The position numbers and the translations under genes were made by a program. A DNA stretch of 64,000 nucleotides from Micromonospora thermarum (GTDB lineage Bacteria; Actinomycetota; Actinomycetes; Mycobacteriales; Micromonosporaceae), in the NCBI RefSeq assembly GCF_012034245.1, contig NZ_JAATEO010000031.1, positions 1-64,000 on the forward strand, read 5' to 3'. Each line of letters begins with the position of its first letter. The first letter of the stretch is position 1. Positions 18,540 through 28,098 of this stretch are shown here, in pieces. The notes beneath the pieces are model-generated. The model saw nothing but the letters and a program-made list of their open reading frames with translations, did not search any database and was not told the origin of the DNA.

Positions 18540-19103
18540 ATGCCCGACCTCACACCGCTGCTCGCGTTCCGCTGGAGCCCCCGGTCGTTCGACCCCTCCG
18601 CCGACCTCGGCCCGGCCGAGGTCGGCGTCCTCCTGGAGGCCGCCCGGTGGGCGCCGTCGGCGGCCAACCGGCAGCCCTGGCGCTTCGCCGTCGGCCAGCG
18701 CGACGACGAGACCTGGAAACGGATCATGGTCAACCTGCCGGCGCGTGACCAGCGGTGGGCCGGCCGGGCGTCGGCCCTGCTGCTGGCGGCGCACCTCACG
18801 CCGGCGGCCGACCCGCACGGGTGCGCGCCCTACGACCTCGGTCACGCGGTCGCGCACCTGACCGTGCAGGCGACCGCGCTCGGGCTGCACGTCTGCCAAC
18901 TACGCGACCTGGACCGGGCCGGCCTCGCCGCCGACCTAGACCTGCCCGACGACGTGCACCCCGCCGTGGTGGTCGCCGTCGGCCGGCTCGGCGACCCGCT
19001 CAGCCTCCCCGCCGACCTGCTGGACTCGGAGACCGGCCTGCGCCGCCGCCACCCGGTCGCCGACCTGCTGCTGACCGACGCGACTGCGAACTCCGTCTCA
19101 TAG
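18540..19103 (+). CDS. Nitroreductase family protein
   Basis: 187 residues. The FMN-binding opening is RWSPRSFDPSADLG; the AARWAPSAANRQPWRFAVG block (about 35-55) contacts the flavin phosphate; GHAVAHLTVQATALGLHVCQ is the dimer helix; and VVVAVGRLGDPLSLPADL ends the fold. It probably reduces nitro, quinone or similar compounds with NAD(P)H. The substrate is not predictable. It ends 50 bases before the leuA leader and is unlikely to share a message with it. Confidence 0.8.
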   Translation: MPDLTPLLAFRWSPRSFDPSADLGPAEVGVLLEAARWAPSAANRQPWRFAVGQRDDETWKRIMVNLPARDQRWAGRASALLLAAHLTPAADPHGCAPYDLGHAVAHLTVQATALGLHVCQLRDLDRAGLAADLDLPDDVHPAVVVAVGRLGDPLSLPADLLDSETGLRRRHPVADLLLTDATANSVS

Positions 19104-19153
19104 AGCGGACCAGCCTTCCCACTGACCGTCCCACCACGTAGGGTGGCCCTGTC

Positions 19154-19198
19154 ATGTGGCAGGCGCACCTCCTCCTTGGTCGCCGCGACGAGGCCTGA
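19154..19198 (+). CDS. leuA leader peptide (14 residues, three leucine codons)
   Basis: An ATG followed by WQAHLLLGRRDEA and a TGA. The three consecutive leucine codons (CTC CTC CTT) sit directly before a strong hairpin. Short leucine-rich leader peptides are known upstream of leuA in actinobacteria, where stalling at leucine codons controls expression. The ribosome binding site is weak, and the call rests on the codon run, position and overlap with the hairpin. Confidence 0.7.
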   Translation: MWQAHLLLGRRDEA

Positions 19199-19218
19199 CG
19201 GCCGGCACCTCGTCGCGG
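19183..19218 (+). promoter_or_regulatory. leuA attenuator hairpin
   Basis: CCGCGACGAGG (19183-19193) pairs perfectly with CCTCGTCGCGG (19208-19218) around a 14-base loop. The left arm overlaps the end of the leader peptide, so a ribosome stalled on the leucine codons or finishing the peptide would change whether the hairpin forms. No T-run follows, so control may act on translation or through an alternative structure further down. Confidence 0.68.
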
Positions 19219-19315
19219 AGTCGAACCGCGCCGCCCAGCACTCTCCGAACTTTCTTCTCGGCATCGTCGCCGACCTCTGACTGCTGACGTCACATGACCA
19301 CGGGAGCACTCCGCC

Positions 19316-21070
19316 ATGGCTCACCCAGCCGGCACCACCGACGCTGAAACCGATCCGATCGCCCGGCAGCGGCCCAGCCGCATGCCGTACCGGCGCTACC
19401 AGCCGTACCAGCAGCAGTTCCGCATCGACCTGCCGGACCGCACCTGGCCGACCCGGCACGTCGAGACCGCGCCGCGCTGGTGCGCCGTCGACCTGCGGGA
19501 CGGCAACCAGGCACTGATCGACCCGATGTCGCCGGAGCGCAAGCGGCGGATGTTCCAGCTCCTGGTGCAGATGGGCTACAAGGAGATCGAGGTCGGCTTC
19601 CCCTCGGCGAGCCAGACCGACTACGACTTCGTGCGGCAGCTCATCGAGCAGGACCTGATCCCCGAGGACGTCACCATCCAGGTGCTGACGCAGTGCCGGG
19701 AGCACCTGATCGACCGCACCTTCGAGTCGCTGCGCGGCGCGAAGCGGGCGATCGTGCACTTCTACAACTCGACCTCCACGCTCCAGCGTCGGGTGGTGTT
19801 CGGGCTGGACCGCGACGGCATCACCGACATCGCCACCACCGGCGCCCGGCTCTGCCAGAAGTACGCGGAGATCCACACGCCCGACACGGAGATCCACTAC
19901 GAGTACTCGCCGGAGTCGTACACCGGCACCGAGCTGGACTACGCGCTGGAGGTCTGCGCGAAGGTCATCGAGGTCGTCGACCCGACGCCGGACCGCAAGC
20001 TGATCGTCAACCTGCCGGCGACGGTCGAGATGGCCATGCCCAACGTGTACGCCGACTCGATCGAGTGGATGCACCGGCACCTGCCCCGCCGGGACAGCGT
20101 GGTGCTGAGCCTGCACCCGCACAACGACCGCGGCACCGGCGTGGCCGCCGCCGAGCTGGGCCTGCTGGCCGGCGCCGACCGGATCGAGGGCTGCCTGTTC
20201 GGCAACGGCGAGCGCACCGGCAACGTGGACCTGGTCACGCTGGGGTTGAACCTGTTCTCCCAGGGCATCGACCCGATGATCGACTTCTCGAACATCGACG
20301 AGATCAAGCGCGCCGTCGAGTACTGCAACCAGCTGCCGGTGCACGAGCGCCACCCGTACGCGGGCGACCTGGTCTACACCGCCTTCTCCGGCTCCCACCA
20401 GGACGCGATCAAGAAGGGCTTCGACGCCCTGGCGGTGGACGCGGCGGCGGCCGGCGTGCCGGTCGACGAGCACCCGTGGGCGGTGCCGTACCTGCCGATC
20501 GACCCGAAGGACCTGGGCCGCACCTACGAGGCGGTCATCCGGGTCAACTCGCAGTCCGGCAAGGGCGGCGTCGCGTACATCATGAAGAGCGAGCACCAGC
20601 TCGACCTGCCGCGCCGGCTCCAGATCGAGTTCTCCGGGGTGGTCCAGCAGGTCACCGACAACGACGGTGGCGAGGTCGACCCGCAGGCCATGTGGGAGAT
20701 CTTCGCCGGGCAGTACCTGGTCGACCACCAGACCGACCCGGCCGTCGCGCTGGTCGACTACGCGATCGGCACCGTCGAGGGCAAGGTCGAGATCGAGGCC
20801 CGCGTCGGCCACGGCGGCGAGCAGCGCGCCATCACCGCCGTGGGCAACGGCCCGGTCGACGCGTACGTCAACGCGCTCCAGGCGCTCGGTGTCGGCGTCC
20901 GCGTGCTCGACTACCACGAGCACGCCCTCTCCTCCGGCGGCGACGCCCAGGCGGCGGCGTACGTGGAGTGCGAGGTCGACGGCCGTACGGTCTGGGGCGT
21001 CGGCGTGGACGCCAACATCGTCACCGCGACCATCAAGGCGGTGACCAGCGCCGTCAACCGCGCCCGCTGA
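19316..21070 (+). CDS. leuA: 2-isopropylmalate synthase
   Basis: 584 residues, the long actinobacterial type. It condenses acetyl-CoA with 2-oxoisovalerate, the first committed step of leucine synthesis. The TIM barrel starts with CAVDLRDGNQALIDPM (about 59-74); GFPSASQTD, the metal-binding LHPHNDRG and LFGNGERTGNVDL follow. The C-terminal regulatory (LeuA dimer) domain runs from about 440 to the end and carries leucine feedback (GGDAQAAAYVECEVDG). The ATG at 19316 has GGGAG upstream. A leader peptide and hairpin precede it and a strong terminator follows. Confidence 0.96.
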   Translation: MAHPAGTTDAETDPIARQRPSRMPYRRYQPYQQQFRIDLPDRTWPTRHVETAPRWCAVDLRDGNQALIDPMSPERKRRMFQLLVQMGYKEIEVGFPSASQTDYDFVRQLIEQDLIPEDVTIQVLTQCREHLIDRTFESLRGAKRAIVHFYNSTSTLQRRVVFGLDRDGITDIATTGARLCQKYAEIHTPDTEIHYEYSPESYTGTELDYALEVCAKVIEVVDPTPDRKLIVNLPATVEMAMPNVYADSIEWMHRHLPRRDSVVLSLHPHNDRGTGVAAAELGLLAGADRIEGCLFGNGERTGNVDLVTLGLNLFSQGIDPMIDFSNIDEIKRAVEYCNQLPVHERHPYAGDLVYTAFSGSHQDAIKKGFDALAVDAAAAGVPVDEHPWAVPYLPIDPKDLGRTYEAVIRVNSQSGKGGVAYIMKSEHQLDLPRRLQIEFSGVVQQVTDNDGGEVDPQAMWEIFAGQYLVDHQTDPAVALVDYAIGTVEGKVEIEARVGHGGEQRAITAVGNGPVDAYVNALQALGVGVRVLDYHEHALSSGGDAQAAAYVECEVDGRTVWGVGVDANIVTATIKAVTSAVNRAR

Positions 21071-21076
21071 CGGGGT

Positions 21077-21116
21077 GACGACGAACGGGCCGGCTGCCTC
21101 CGGCCCGTTCGTCGTC
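21077..21116. terminator. Bidirectional hairpin terminator between leuA and an MFS gene
   Basis: A perfect 17-bp stem (arms 21077-21093 and 21100-21116) with loop CTGCCT. It ends at the stop codon of the convergent MFS gene and so serves both. Confidence 0.85.
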
Positions 21117-22600
21117 TACCGCTTCGGTGGGGTGGACGCCGGGAGGGATTGGCACGGCTGGGACGGAGGTGCCTCGCGCGGCGGCCGGTGGACGAGCAGG
21201 GCGGCCAGCGCGGCGCCGGCGAGCAGCAGCCCCGCGCACCAGAGCATCGCGCCCCGGTAGGCGCCGGTCAGCTCGGCCGATTGCTCGTACCCGGTGCCGG
21301 AGAGGCCGACCAGCAGCGGCAGCGCGGCGACCGCGAGCAGCCCGCCGGCCCGGGAGGCGGCGTTGTTGAAGCCGCTCGCCACCCCCGCGAAGCGGTCCTC
21401 GACGGCGGCCAGCACCGAGGCGGTCAGGGGTGCCACCACCAGGGTCAGCCCCAGCCCGAAGAGCGCCACGCCAGGCAGGACGTCCCGCCAGTACGACGCG
21501 CCCGGCCCGACCCCCCGCAGCAGCAGCAACCCGGCGGCGGCGACCGCCGGCCCGACGGACAGCGGCAGCCGCGGCCCGATCCGCGCCGACAGGGCACCGG
21601 CGCGTGGTGACCCGACCAGCAGCAGGACCGTCATCGGCAGCAGCGCGACCCCGGTGAGGAGCGCCGACCAGCCGACCACGTTCTGGAGGTAGACGGCGAG
21701 GAAGAAGGTGAACCCGCTGAGTGCCGCGTAGACCACCACGGTGAAGACGTTCAACGCCGAGAAGAGCCGGCTGGTGAACAGCCCGGTCGGCAGCATCGCG
21801 GTGTCGCCCCTACGCCGTTCCACCAGGACGAAGGCGATCGCGCCGAGCACTCCGACGGCAGCCGCCACCAGCACCGGGGCGGAGTCGAAGCCCCGGGCGG
21901 GCGCGTCGATCAGGGCGTACGTGACGCCGGCCAGGGCGACGGCACCGAGCAGCGCACCGAGCACGTCGAAGTGGCGACGTCGCCGGCCCGCCTCCTCCGT
22001 ACGCGAGGCGTCCTCGTCCCGGCTCTCCGGCACCCAGCGCATCGCGGCCAGCACCACCAACACCGCCAGCGGCACGTTCAGGAAGAAGATCCACCGCCAG
22101 GAGAGCGTGTCGATCAGCCAGCCGCCGACGAACGGGCCGAGCGCGGTGGAGACGCCGGAGAGCCCCGACCACGCACCGATCGCCTTCCCCCGGTCGTCCG
22201 GGTGGAAGCTGGCCTGGAGCACCGACAGCGAGCCCGGGGTGAGCAGCGCCCCGCCGGCGCCCTGGAGGAACCGGGCCGCGACCAGTTGCCCGGTGTCCTG
22301 GGCCAGCCCGCACAGGAGGGAGGCGACGGTGAACCACACCACCCCGAGCAGGAAGATCCGCCGCCGGCCGAAGCGGTCGCCGAGCGCGCCGCCGAGCAGG
22401 ACGAAGGCGGCGAGCATCAGAGCGTAGCCGTTGATCGTCCACTGGAGACCGGACACGGCGGCGTCGAGTTCCGCGCCGAGCCGGGGCAGCGCCACGTTGA
22501 CCACGGTGCTGTCCAGGAAGACCATGCCGGAGGCGAGGACCGCCGCGAGCAGCGCGCCACGCCCGGAGGCGGTGCCGATCCGGAGGGCGGGTGCAGTCAT
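21116..22600 (-). CDS. DHA2-type MFS drug exporter (EmrB/QacA family)
   Basis: 494 residues from the ATG at 22600, with about fourteen membrane helices, as in the DHA2 group. The first helix contains LDSTVVNVALPRLGAEL, the DHA2 signature with an Asp in the membrane. GGALGDRFGRRRIFLLG is the loop 2-3 motif, and GAWSGLSGVSTALGPFVGGWL is motif C, found only in antiporters. It is a proton-driven exporter, probably of drugs or toxic metabolites; no regulator gene is adjacent. Divergent from the HNH nuclease gene across 108 bases. Confidence 0.87.
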   Translation of the reverse strand: MTAPALRIGTASGRGALLAAVLASGMVFLDSTVVNVALPRLGAELDAAVSGLQWTINGYALMLAAFVLLGGALGDRFGRRRIFLLGVVWFTVASLLCGLAQDTGQLVAARFLQGAGGALLTPGSLSVLQASFHPDDRGKAIGAWSGLSGVSTALGPFVGGWLIDTLSWRWIFFLNVPLAVLVVLAAMRWVPESRDEDASRTEEAGRRRRHFDVLGALLGAVALAGVTYALIDAPARGFDSAPVLVAAAVGVLGAIAFVLVERRRGDTAMLPTGLFTSRLFSALNVFTVVVYAALSGFTFFLAVYLQNVVGWSALLTGVALLPMTVLLLVGSPRAGALSARIGPRLPLSVGPAVAAAGLLLLRGVGPGASYWRDVLPGVALFGLGLTLVVAPLTASVLAAVEDRFAGVASGFNNAASRAGGLLAVAALPLLVGLSGTGYEQSAELTGAYRGAMLWCAGLLLAGAALAALLVHRPPREAPPSQPCQSLPASTPPKR

Positions 22601-22708
22601 GGGTCCCAATCTGCCTGCCGCCATGTGCGAGACGCCACGAAACGCCGAAACCTTCCCCGGGTACTGTGCGGGATCGCCGGGAGCCCCCAAGCTGGAGAGG
22701 TGTCGTCT

Positions 22709-23362
22709 GTGCGTACCAGATCAGGACCGCGCGCCGCCGCGGCGCTCGCGGCGGCGCTGGCGCTCGGCGTGACCGGCTGCGTCCCGGTCGCGGAGCCCGA
22801 CACGCCGCCGACCAGCGACGGCGGGACCGCGGTGCAGAAGCTGGCCGAACTGACGGTGGCCGGCGCCGGCTCGATGCGGGGCTACAGCCGCGACCACTTC
22901 CCGCACTGGCGGGAGACCGGCAAGAACTGTGACGTCCGGGACACCGTGCTCAAGCGCGACGGTGAGGACATCAAGCTCTCCGGCTGCAACGTCGTCGCCG
23001 GGCGCTGGGAGAGCGCGTACGACGGCCGCGTCCTCACCGATCCGTCCGACGTGGACGTCGACCACATGGTGCCGCTCGCCAACGCCTGGCGCTCCGGCGC
23101 CGACGAGTGGACCGACGCGAAGCGGGGCGACTTCGCCAACGACACGGAACTGCCGCAGCTCATCGCGGTTTCGCGCACCTCCAACCGGGCAAAGGGTGAT
23201 CAGGACCCGTCCCAGTGGAAGCCGGCGAACCGGTCGTACTGGTGCCGCTACGCGGAGAGCTGGGTCGTGGTCAAGCACCACTGGCGGCTCACGGTGACCA
23301 GCGCCGAGAAGGCCGCCCTGGCCGAGATGTTGGAGGGCTGCACATGGGCGAGCAAGCCGTGA
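22709..23362 (+). CDS. Secreted HNH-type nuclease (DUF1524/GmrSD C-terminal-like)
   Basis: 217 residues from a GTG with GGAGAGG upstream. The signal peptide ends in a lipobox-like LGVTGCVPVA (Cys at about 23). Family motifs are TGKNCDVRDTVLKRD, the catalytic DVDHMVPLANAWRSGA near 110-125, FANDTELPQLIAVSRTSNRAKGD in pieces, and SYWCRYAESWVVVKHHW. This is the common secreted actinobacterial HNH protein. The invariant His-Asn pair is present, so a metal-dependent DNase acting outside the cell is likely. The next gene overlaps its last 19 bases. Confidence 0.83.
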   Translation: MRTRSGPRAAAALAAALALGVTGCVPVAEPDTPPTSDGGTAVQKLAELTVAGAGSMRGYSRDHFPHWRETGKNCDVRDTVLKRDGEDIKLSGCNVVAGRWESAYDGRVLTDPSDVDVDHMVPLANAWRSGADEWTDAKRGDFANDTELPQLIAVSRTSNRAKGDQDPSQWKPANRSYWCRYAESWVVVKHHWRLTVTSAEKAALAEMLEGCTWASKP

Positions 23363-23772
23363 CCGGGGCCGGAGCGACCCCGGCCACCGCCGGCATGACG
23401 GCGGACGGCAGCGCCGGCACCGCGGTGCCCGGGGCCGGCATGAGCGCGGACACCACCGGCGCTCCGGGCGAAGGCACGCCGGGCGCCGGGATGAGCGCCG
23501 ACGCCGGCAGTCCGGCCGCCGGGCCGCAGTCCCGGACGGCCGACATCGTCCCCGGCCCGGGCGGGGTGATGACGGACGAGGTCGGCGTGGTCACCGGCGA
23601 CCTGACGCTCCGCACGGAGTACGCCGACGGCCAGGTCACCGTCCGGGTGCAGTATCGGGAGGCCGACGAGTGGTATGCGGTGACCGGCGGGCGGGCCGCC
23701 CTGGCCGACCCGGCCGGGCTGGACGCCGTGCACACGATCGCGGTCGCCCTGCTGCACCGTCCCGAAGGCTGA
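23344..23772 (+). CDS. Hypothetical repeat-containing protein overlapping the nuclease gene
   Basis: 142 residues from the ATG at 23344, inside the last codons of the nuclease gene (19-base overlap). The first half is low-complexity, with three copies of a G-M-[TS]-A-D unit (AGMTADGS, GAGMSADTT, GAGMSADAG) in Gly/Ala/Pro sequence. The second half is a compact beta-like region (VVTGDLTLRTEYADGQVTVR). It has no signal peptide. The overlap suggests coupled expression with the nuclease; an immunity or accessory role is possible but only an inference from position. Confidence 0.6.
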   Translation: MGEQAVTGAGATPATAGMTADGSAGTAVPGAGMSADTTGAPGEGTPGAGMSADAGSPAAGPQSRTADIVPGPGGVMTDEVGVVTGDLTLRTEYADGQVTVRVQYREADEWYAVTGGRAALADPAGLDAVHTIAVALLHRPEG

Positions 23773-23779
23773 CACAGGT

Positions 23780-23830
23780 GTTAAGAAGGGCCCCTTCCTA
23801 TACGCCAGGCGTTAAGAAGGGGCCCTTCCT
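23780..23830. repeat. Tandem pair of GTTAAGAAGG..CCTTCC palindromic repeats
   Basis: Two near-identical 20-base units, at 23780-23799 and 23811-23830, each a palindrome around GGGCCC. They lie between the convergent repeat-protein and oppF genes and could fold as terminators. A third copy occurs at 41789. Confidence 0.75.
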
Positions 23831-23835
23831 TTCAC

Positions 23836-24931
23836 TCAGACGTACGAGCCGGGTTCGCTCGGCGCGGAAACGGCGTGCGGGTCCTCGCCCTCGTCGAGCG
23901 GGCGGGTGATCTGCACCTCGACCTTGTGCGGGCGGAGTTCCCCGCTGGCGATCTGCTCGGCCCAGTGGCAGGCCACCCGGCTGCCACCGATCTCGCGCAG
24001 CGCCGGCCGCTCGTCGGCGCAGCGGGTCGGCTGCGCCCACGGGCAGCGGGTGTGGAACCGGCAGCCCGCCGGCGGGTTGGCCGGCGAGGGCAGGTCACCG
24101 GCGAGCAGGATCCGCTCCCGGCGGTCCTCGACGTCCGGGTCCGGCACCGGCACCGCCGACATGAGCGCCCGCGTGTACGGGTGCAGCGGCTCGCTGTAGA
24201 GCCGGTCGCTCGGCGCCTCCTCGACCAGCGCCCCCAGGTACATCACGCCGACGGTGTCGGAGATGTGCCGGACGACGGCCAGGTCGTGGGCGATCACCAG
24301 GTAGGTCAGGCCGAGGCTCTCCTGGAGTTCGTCGAGGAGGTTGACCACCTGGGCCTGGATCGACACGTCGAGCGCGGAGACCGGCTCGTCGGCGACGATC
24401 AGGTCGGGGCCGAGCACCAGCGCCCGGGCGATGCCGATGCGCTGCCGCTGGCCGCCGGAGAACTCGTGCGGGTAGCGGGAGAGCGCCCAGCGGGGCAGGC
24501 CCACCTTGTCGAGCGTCTCGCCGATGATCTTCCGCCGCTCGTCCCGGTTGCCGCCGATCCCGTGGGTCTGGAGGCCCTCGGTGAGGATCGACTCGACGTT
24601 CTGCCGGGGGTCCAGGCTGGACATCGGATCCTGGAAGATCATCTGCATGCGCCGGCGCATCGACCGCAGCCGGCCCGCCGGCAGCGTCGTCAGCTCGACG
24701 CCGTCGAAGACCACCTCGCCGTCGGTGGGCGGGGTCAGTTGGAGCAGCGCCCGGCCGAGCGTGGACTTGCCGCATCCGGACTCGCCCACCAGGCCGTACG
24801 TCTTCCCGCGCGGGATCCGAAGGTCGACCCCGTCGACCGCCTTGACGTGGCCGACCGTCCGGTCGAAGAGCACGCCCCGCTTGATCGGGAAGTGCACCTT
24901 CAGGTCGCGTACCTCGACGAGGATCTCGTTC

Positions 24932-24939
<8 letters not shown>
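23836..24939 (-). CDS. oppF: Oligopeptide ABC transporter ATPase (OppF type)
   Basis: 367 residues from the GTG at 24939. Walker A is GLVGESGCGKSTLGRALL (near 55-70), Q-loop FQDPMSSLDPRQ, signature FSGGQRQRIGIARAL, Walker B LIVADEPVSALD and the H-loop VIAHDLAVV. The C-terminal oligopeptide/dipeptide extension, with cysteines in CRFHTRCPWAQPTRC, is complete. It pairs with OppD to power peptide uptake. Its start overlaps the oppD stop by eight bases. Last gene of the operon; the repeats at 23780-23830 probably end the message. Confidence 0.92.
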
Positions 24940-26050
<1,111 letters not shown>

Positions 26051-26057
26051 GGCAGAC

Positions 26058-27020
26058 CTACTTCCGCAGCTTCGGGTCGAGGGCCTCGCGCATCGCCTCA
26101 CCGAGCAGGGTGAAGCCGAGCGCGGTGATGATGATGGCGACCGCCGGGTAGATGGCCAGGCCGGGGCGGATGCCGAGGTACTGCTGCGCGTCGGCGAGCA
26201 TCACGCCCCACTCGGGCACGGCCGTGTCGGGGTTGCCGAGGCCGAGGAACGAGAGCGCGGCGGCCTCGATGATCGCGGTGGCCAGGGTGAGCGTGGCCTG
26301 CACGATCACCGGGGCGAGCGAGTTCGGCACCACGTGACTCAGCGCGATCTTCGGCTTCTTGACGCCGAGCGAGGTGGCGGCGAGGACGTAGTCGCTGTTG
26401 GCCTGGGAGATCATCGAGCCGCGCAGCAGCCGGGCGAAGACCGGCACCGACACCACGCCGACCGCGATCATCACCGTGGTCAGGCTGGCCCCGAGCAGGG
26501 CGGCGATGCTCACCGCGAGCAGCAGGCTGGGCAGGGCGAGCATCATGTCGATGACGCGCATGAGGGCGTTGTCGATCGCCCGGCCCCACCGGCCGCCGAG
26601 GCCGGCGGCGGCACCGGCGACGCCGCCGATCACCGCGCCGACGGCCAGACCGATCAACGTGGAGACCACGCCGACCAGCAGCGTCTGCCGGGCACCGACG
26701 ATCAACCGGCTGAACTCGTCCCGGCCCTGGTGGTCGTAGCCGAGCCAGTGGTCGCCGTCGGCACCGGGAATGGTGCCGGGCCGGATCAGACCCTCCCGGA
26801 TGCCGATCGTGTCGGTCGGGCTGTACGGGACCAGGAACGGCCCGATCAGCGCGACCAGGACGAAGATCGCCAGGATGACGGCGCCGATGATGGCGGCGGG
26901 GTTGCGACGCAGCCGCCGGAACGCCTCCTTCCAGAGGCTGACACCGCGCTCGTCGTCCCGGCCGGCCAGTTCGGCGAGCCGGTCCAGCTTTTCCTTCTTC
27001 TTGCCGGCGGTGATCGTCAT
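26058..27020 (-). CDS. oppC: Peptide ABC transporter permease (OppC type)
   Basis: 320 residues from the ATG at 27020, which overlaps the oppB stop by four bases. A cytoplasmic N-terminal segment precedes helix 1 (AIIGAVILAIFVLVALIGP), typical of OppC. The family GYDHQGRDEFSRLIVGARQT block follows, and the EAA loop (EAAALSFLGLGNPDTAVPEWG) near 255-275 contacts the ATPases. Six membrane helices are visible. Seven bases separate it from oppD. Confidence 0.92.
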   Translation of the reverse strand: MTITAGKKKEKLDRLAELAGRDDERGVSLWKEAFRRLRRNPAAIIGAVILAIFVLVALIGPFLVPYSPTDTIGIREGLIRPGTIPGADGDHWLGYDHQGRDEFSRLIVGARQTLLVGVVSTLIGLAVGAVIGGVAGAAAGLGGRWGRAIDNALMRVIDMMLALPSLLLAVSIAALLGASLTTVMIAVGVVSVPVFARLLRGSMISQANSDYVLAATSLGVKKPKIALSHVVPNSLAPVIVQATLTLATAIIEAAALSFLGLGNPDTAVPEWGVMLADAQQYLGIRPGLAIYPAVAIIITALGFTLLGEAMREALDPKLRK

Positions 27021-28021
27021 CGGACCCTCACCCTCGGGTCGATCAGGCTGTAGGAGAGGTCGACCAGGAGGTTCACCAGCACGTACACCACCGCGATGAT
27101 CAGGATGAAGCCCATCAGCACCGGGTAGTCGCGCTGGTTGATCGCGTCGTAGATGAACGCCCCGATGCCGGTGAACGCGAAGACGGTCTCGGTCAGCACC
27201 GCGCCGGAGAGCAGGCCACCGGTGAGCAGGCCGATCGAGGTGACCACCGGGAGCAGCGAGTTGCGCAGCACGTGGCGGCGCCGGACGGTGCGCTCGGTCA
27301 GGCCCTTGGCCTCGGCGGTGCGGACGAAGTCCTCGTTGAGCACCTCCAGCACGCTGGCCCGGGTGATCCGGACGATGATCGCGAGCGGGATGCTGGCCAG
27401 CGCGAGGCCCGGCAACACGAGGTGCCAGATGGCGTCGGCGGCCGCGTCCCACTCCCGGGTCATGATCCCGTCGAGGACGAAGAAGTTGGTGATCCGGGTG
27501 GCGTCGATGGTCGGGTCCTGCCGGCCGCTGGACGGGAACCAGCCGAGGTTCTCCGAGAAGATCGCCTTCAACACGTACGCGAGGAAGAAGACCGGGATGC
27601 AGATCCCGATCAGCGACCCGCCGACCGACAGGTGGTCCAGCAGCCGGCCACGGCGACGGGCGGCCAGGTAGCCCAGCGGGATGCCGACCCCGATCGCGAT
27701 CACCAGCGCCGTGACGGTCAGCTCGACGGTGCCGGGGAAGCGCTCCAGGAACTCGCTGACCACCGAGCGCTTGGTCGAGGTCGAGGTGCCGAGGTCGAGC
27801 CGGATCAACCGCCGGACGAACCGGCCGTACTGCACCAGGATCGGCTCGTCGAGACCCATGCTGCGACGGATCGCGGCGCGCATCTCGGGCGTGCCGCGCT
27901 CGCCGAGGATGGCGGTCTCGGGACCGCCGGGTAGGCGGCGGAGCCAGATGAAGAGCAGGAGGGAGAGCCCGAAGAGCGTCGGTATCAGCTGCAGCAGGCG
28001 CCTGACGATGAACCGGAACAC
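27017..28021 (-). CDS. oppB: Peptide ABC transporter permease (OppB type)
   Basis: 334 residues. FIVRRLLQLIPTLFGLSLLL is the standard first helix; LPGGPETAILGERGTPE, SMGLDEPILVQYGRFV and the EAA-type loop RTAEAKGLTERTVRRRHVLR are all present; six membrane helices can be counted. It forms the channel with OppC. A strong hairpin separates it from oppA upstream, which would lower its expression relative to the binding protein. Confidence 0.92.
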   Translation of the reverse strand: MFRFIVRRLLQLIPTLFGLSLLLFIWLRRLPGGPETAILGERGTPEMRAAIRRSMGLDEPILVQYGRFVRRLIRLDLGTSTSTKRSVVSEFLERFPGTVELTVTALVIAIGVGIPLGYLAARRRGRLLDHLSVGGSLIGICIPVFFLAYVLKAIFSENLGWFPSSGRQDPTIDATRITNFFVLDGIMTREWDAAADAIWHLVLPGLALASIPLAIIVRITRASVLEVLNEDFVRTAEAKGLTERTVRRRHVLRNSLLPVVTSIGLLTGGLLSGAVLTETVFAFTGIGAFIYDAINQRDYPVLMGFILIIAVVYVLVNLLVDLSYSLIDPRVRVR

Positions 28022-28048
28022 GGTGGCCTCGAAATGGGTGGGGAGGGG

Positions 28049-28084
28049 CGCGGGCGGACGCTGTCGAAACAGCGCCCGCCCGCG
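28049..28084 (-). promoter_or_regulatory. Intercistronic hairpin between oppA and oppB
   Basis: A 16-bp stem with one mismatch (arms 28049-28064 and 28069-28084) and a CGAA tetraloop of stable GNRA-like type sits between the oppA stop and oppB start. Such hairpins after binding-protein genes act as partial terminators or protect the upstream message from 3' decay, giving more binding protein than permease. Confidence 0.7.
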
Positions 28085-28098
28085 GTCCTTGCGTCAGA

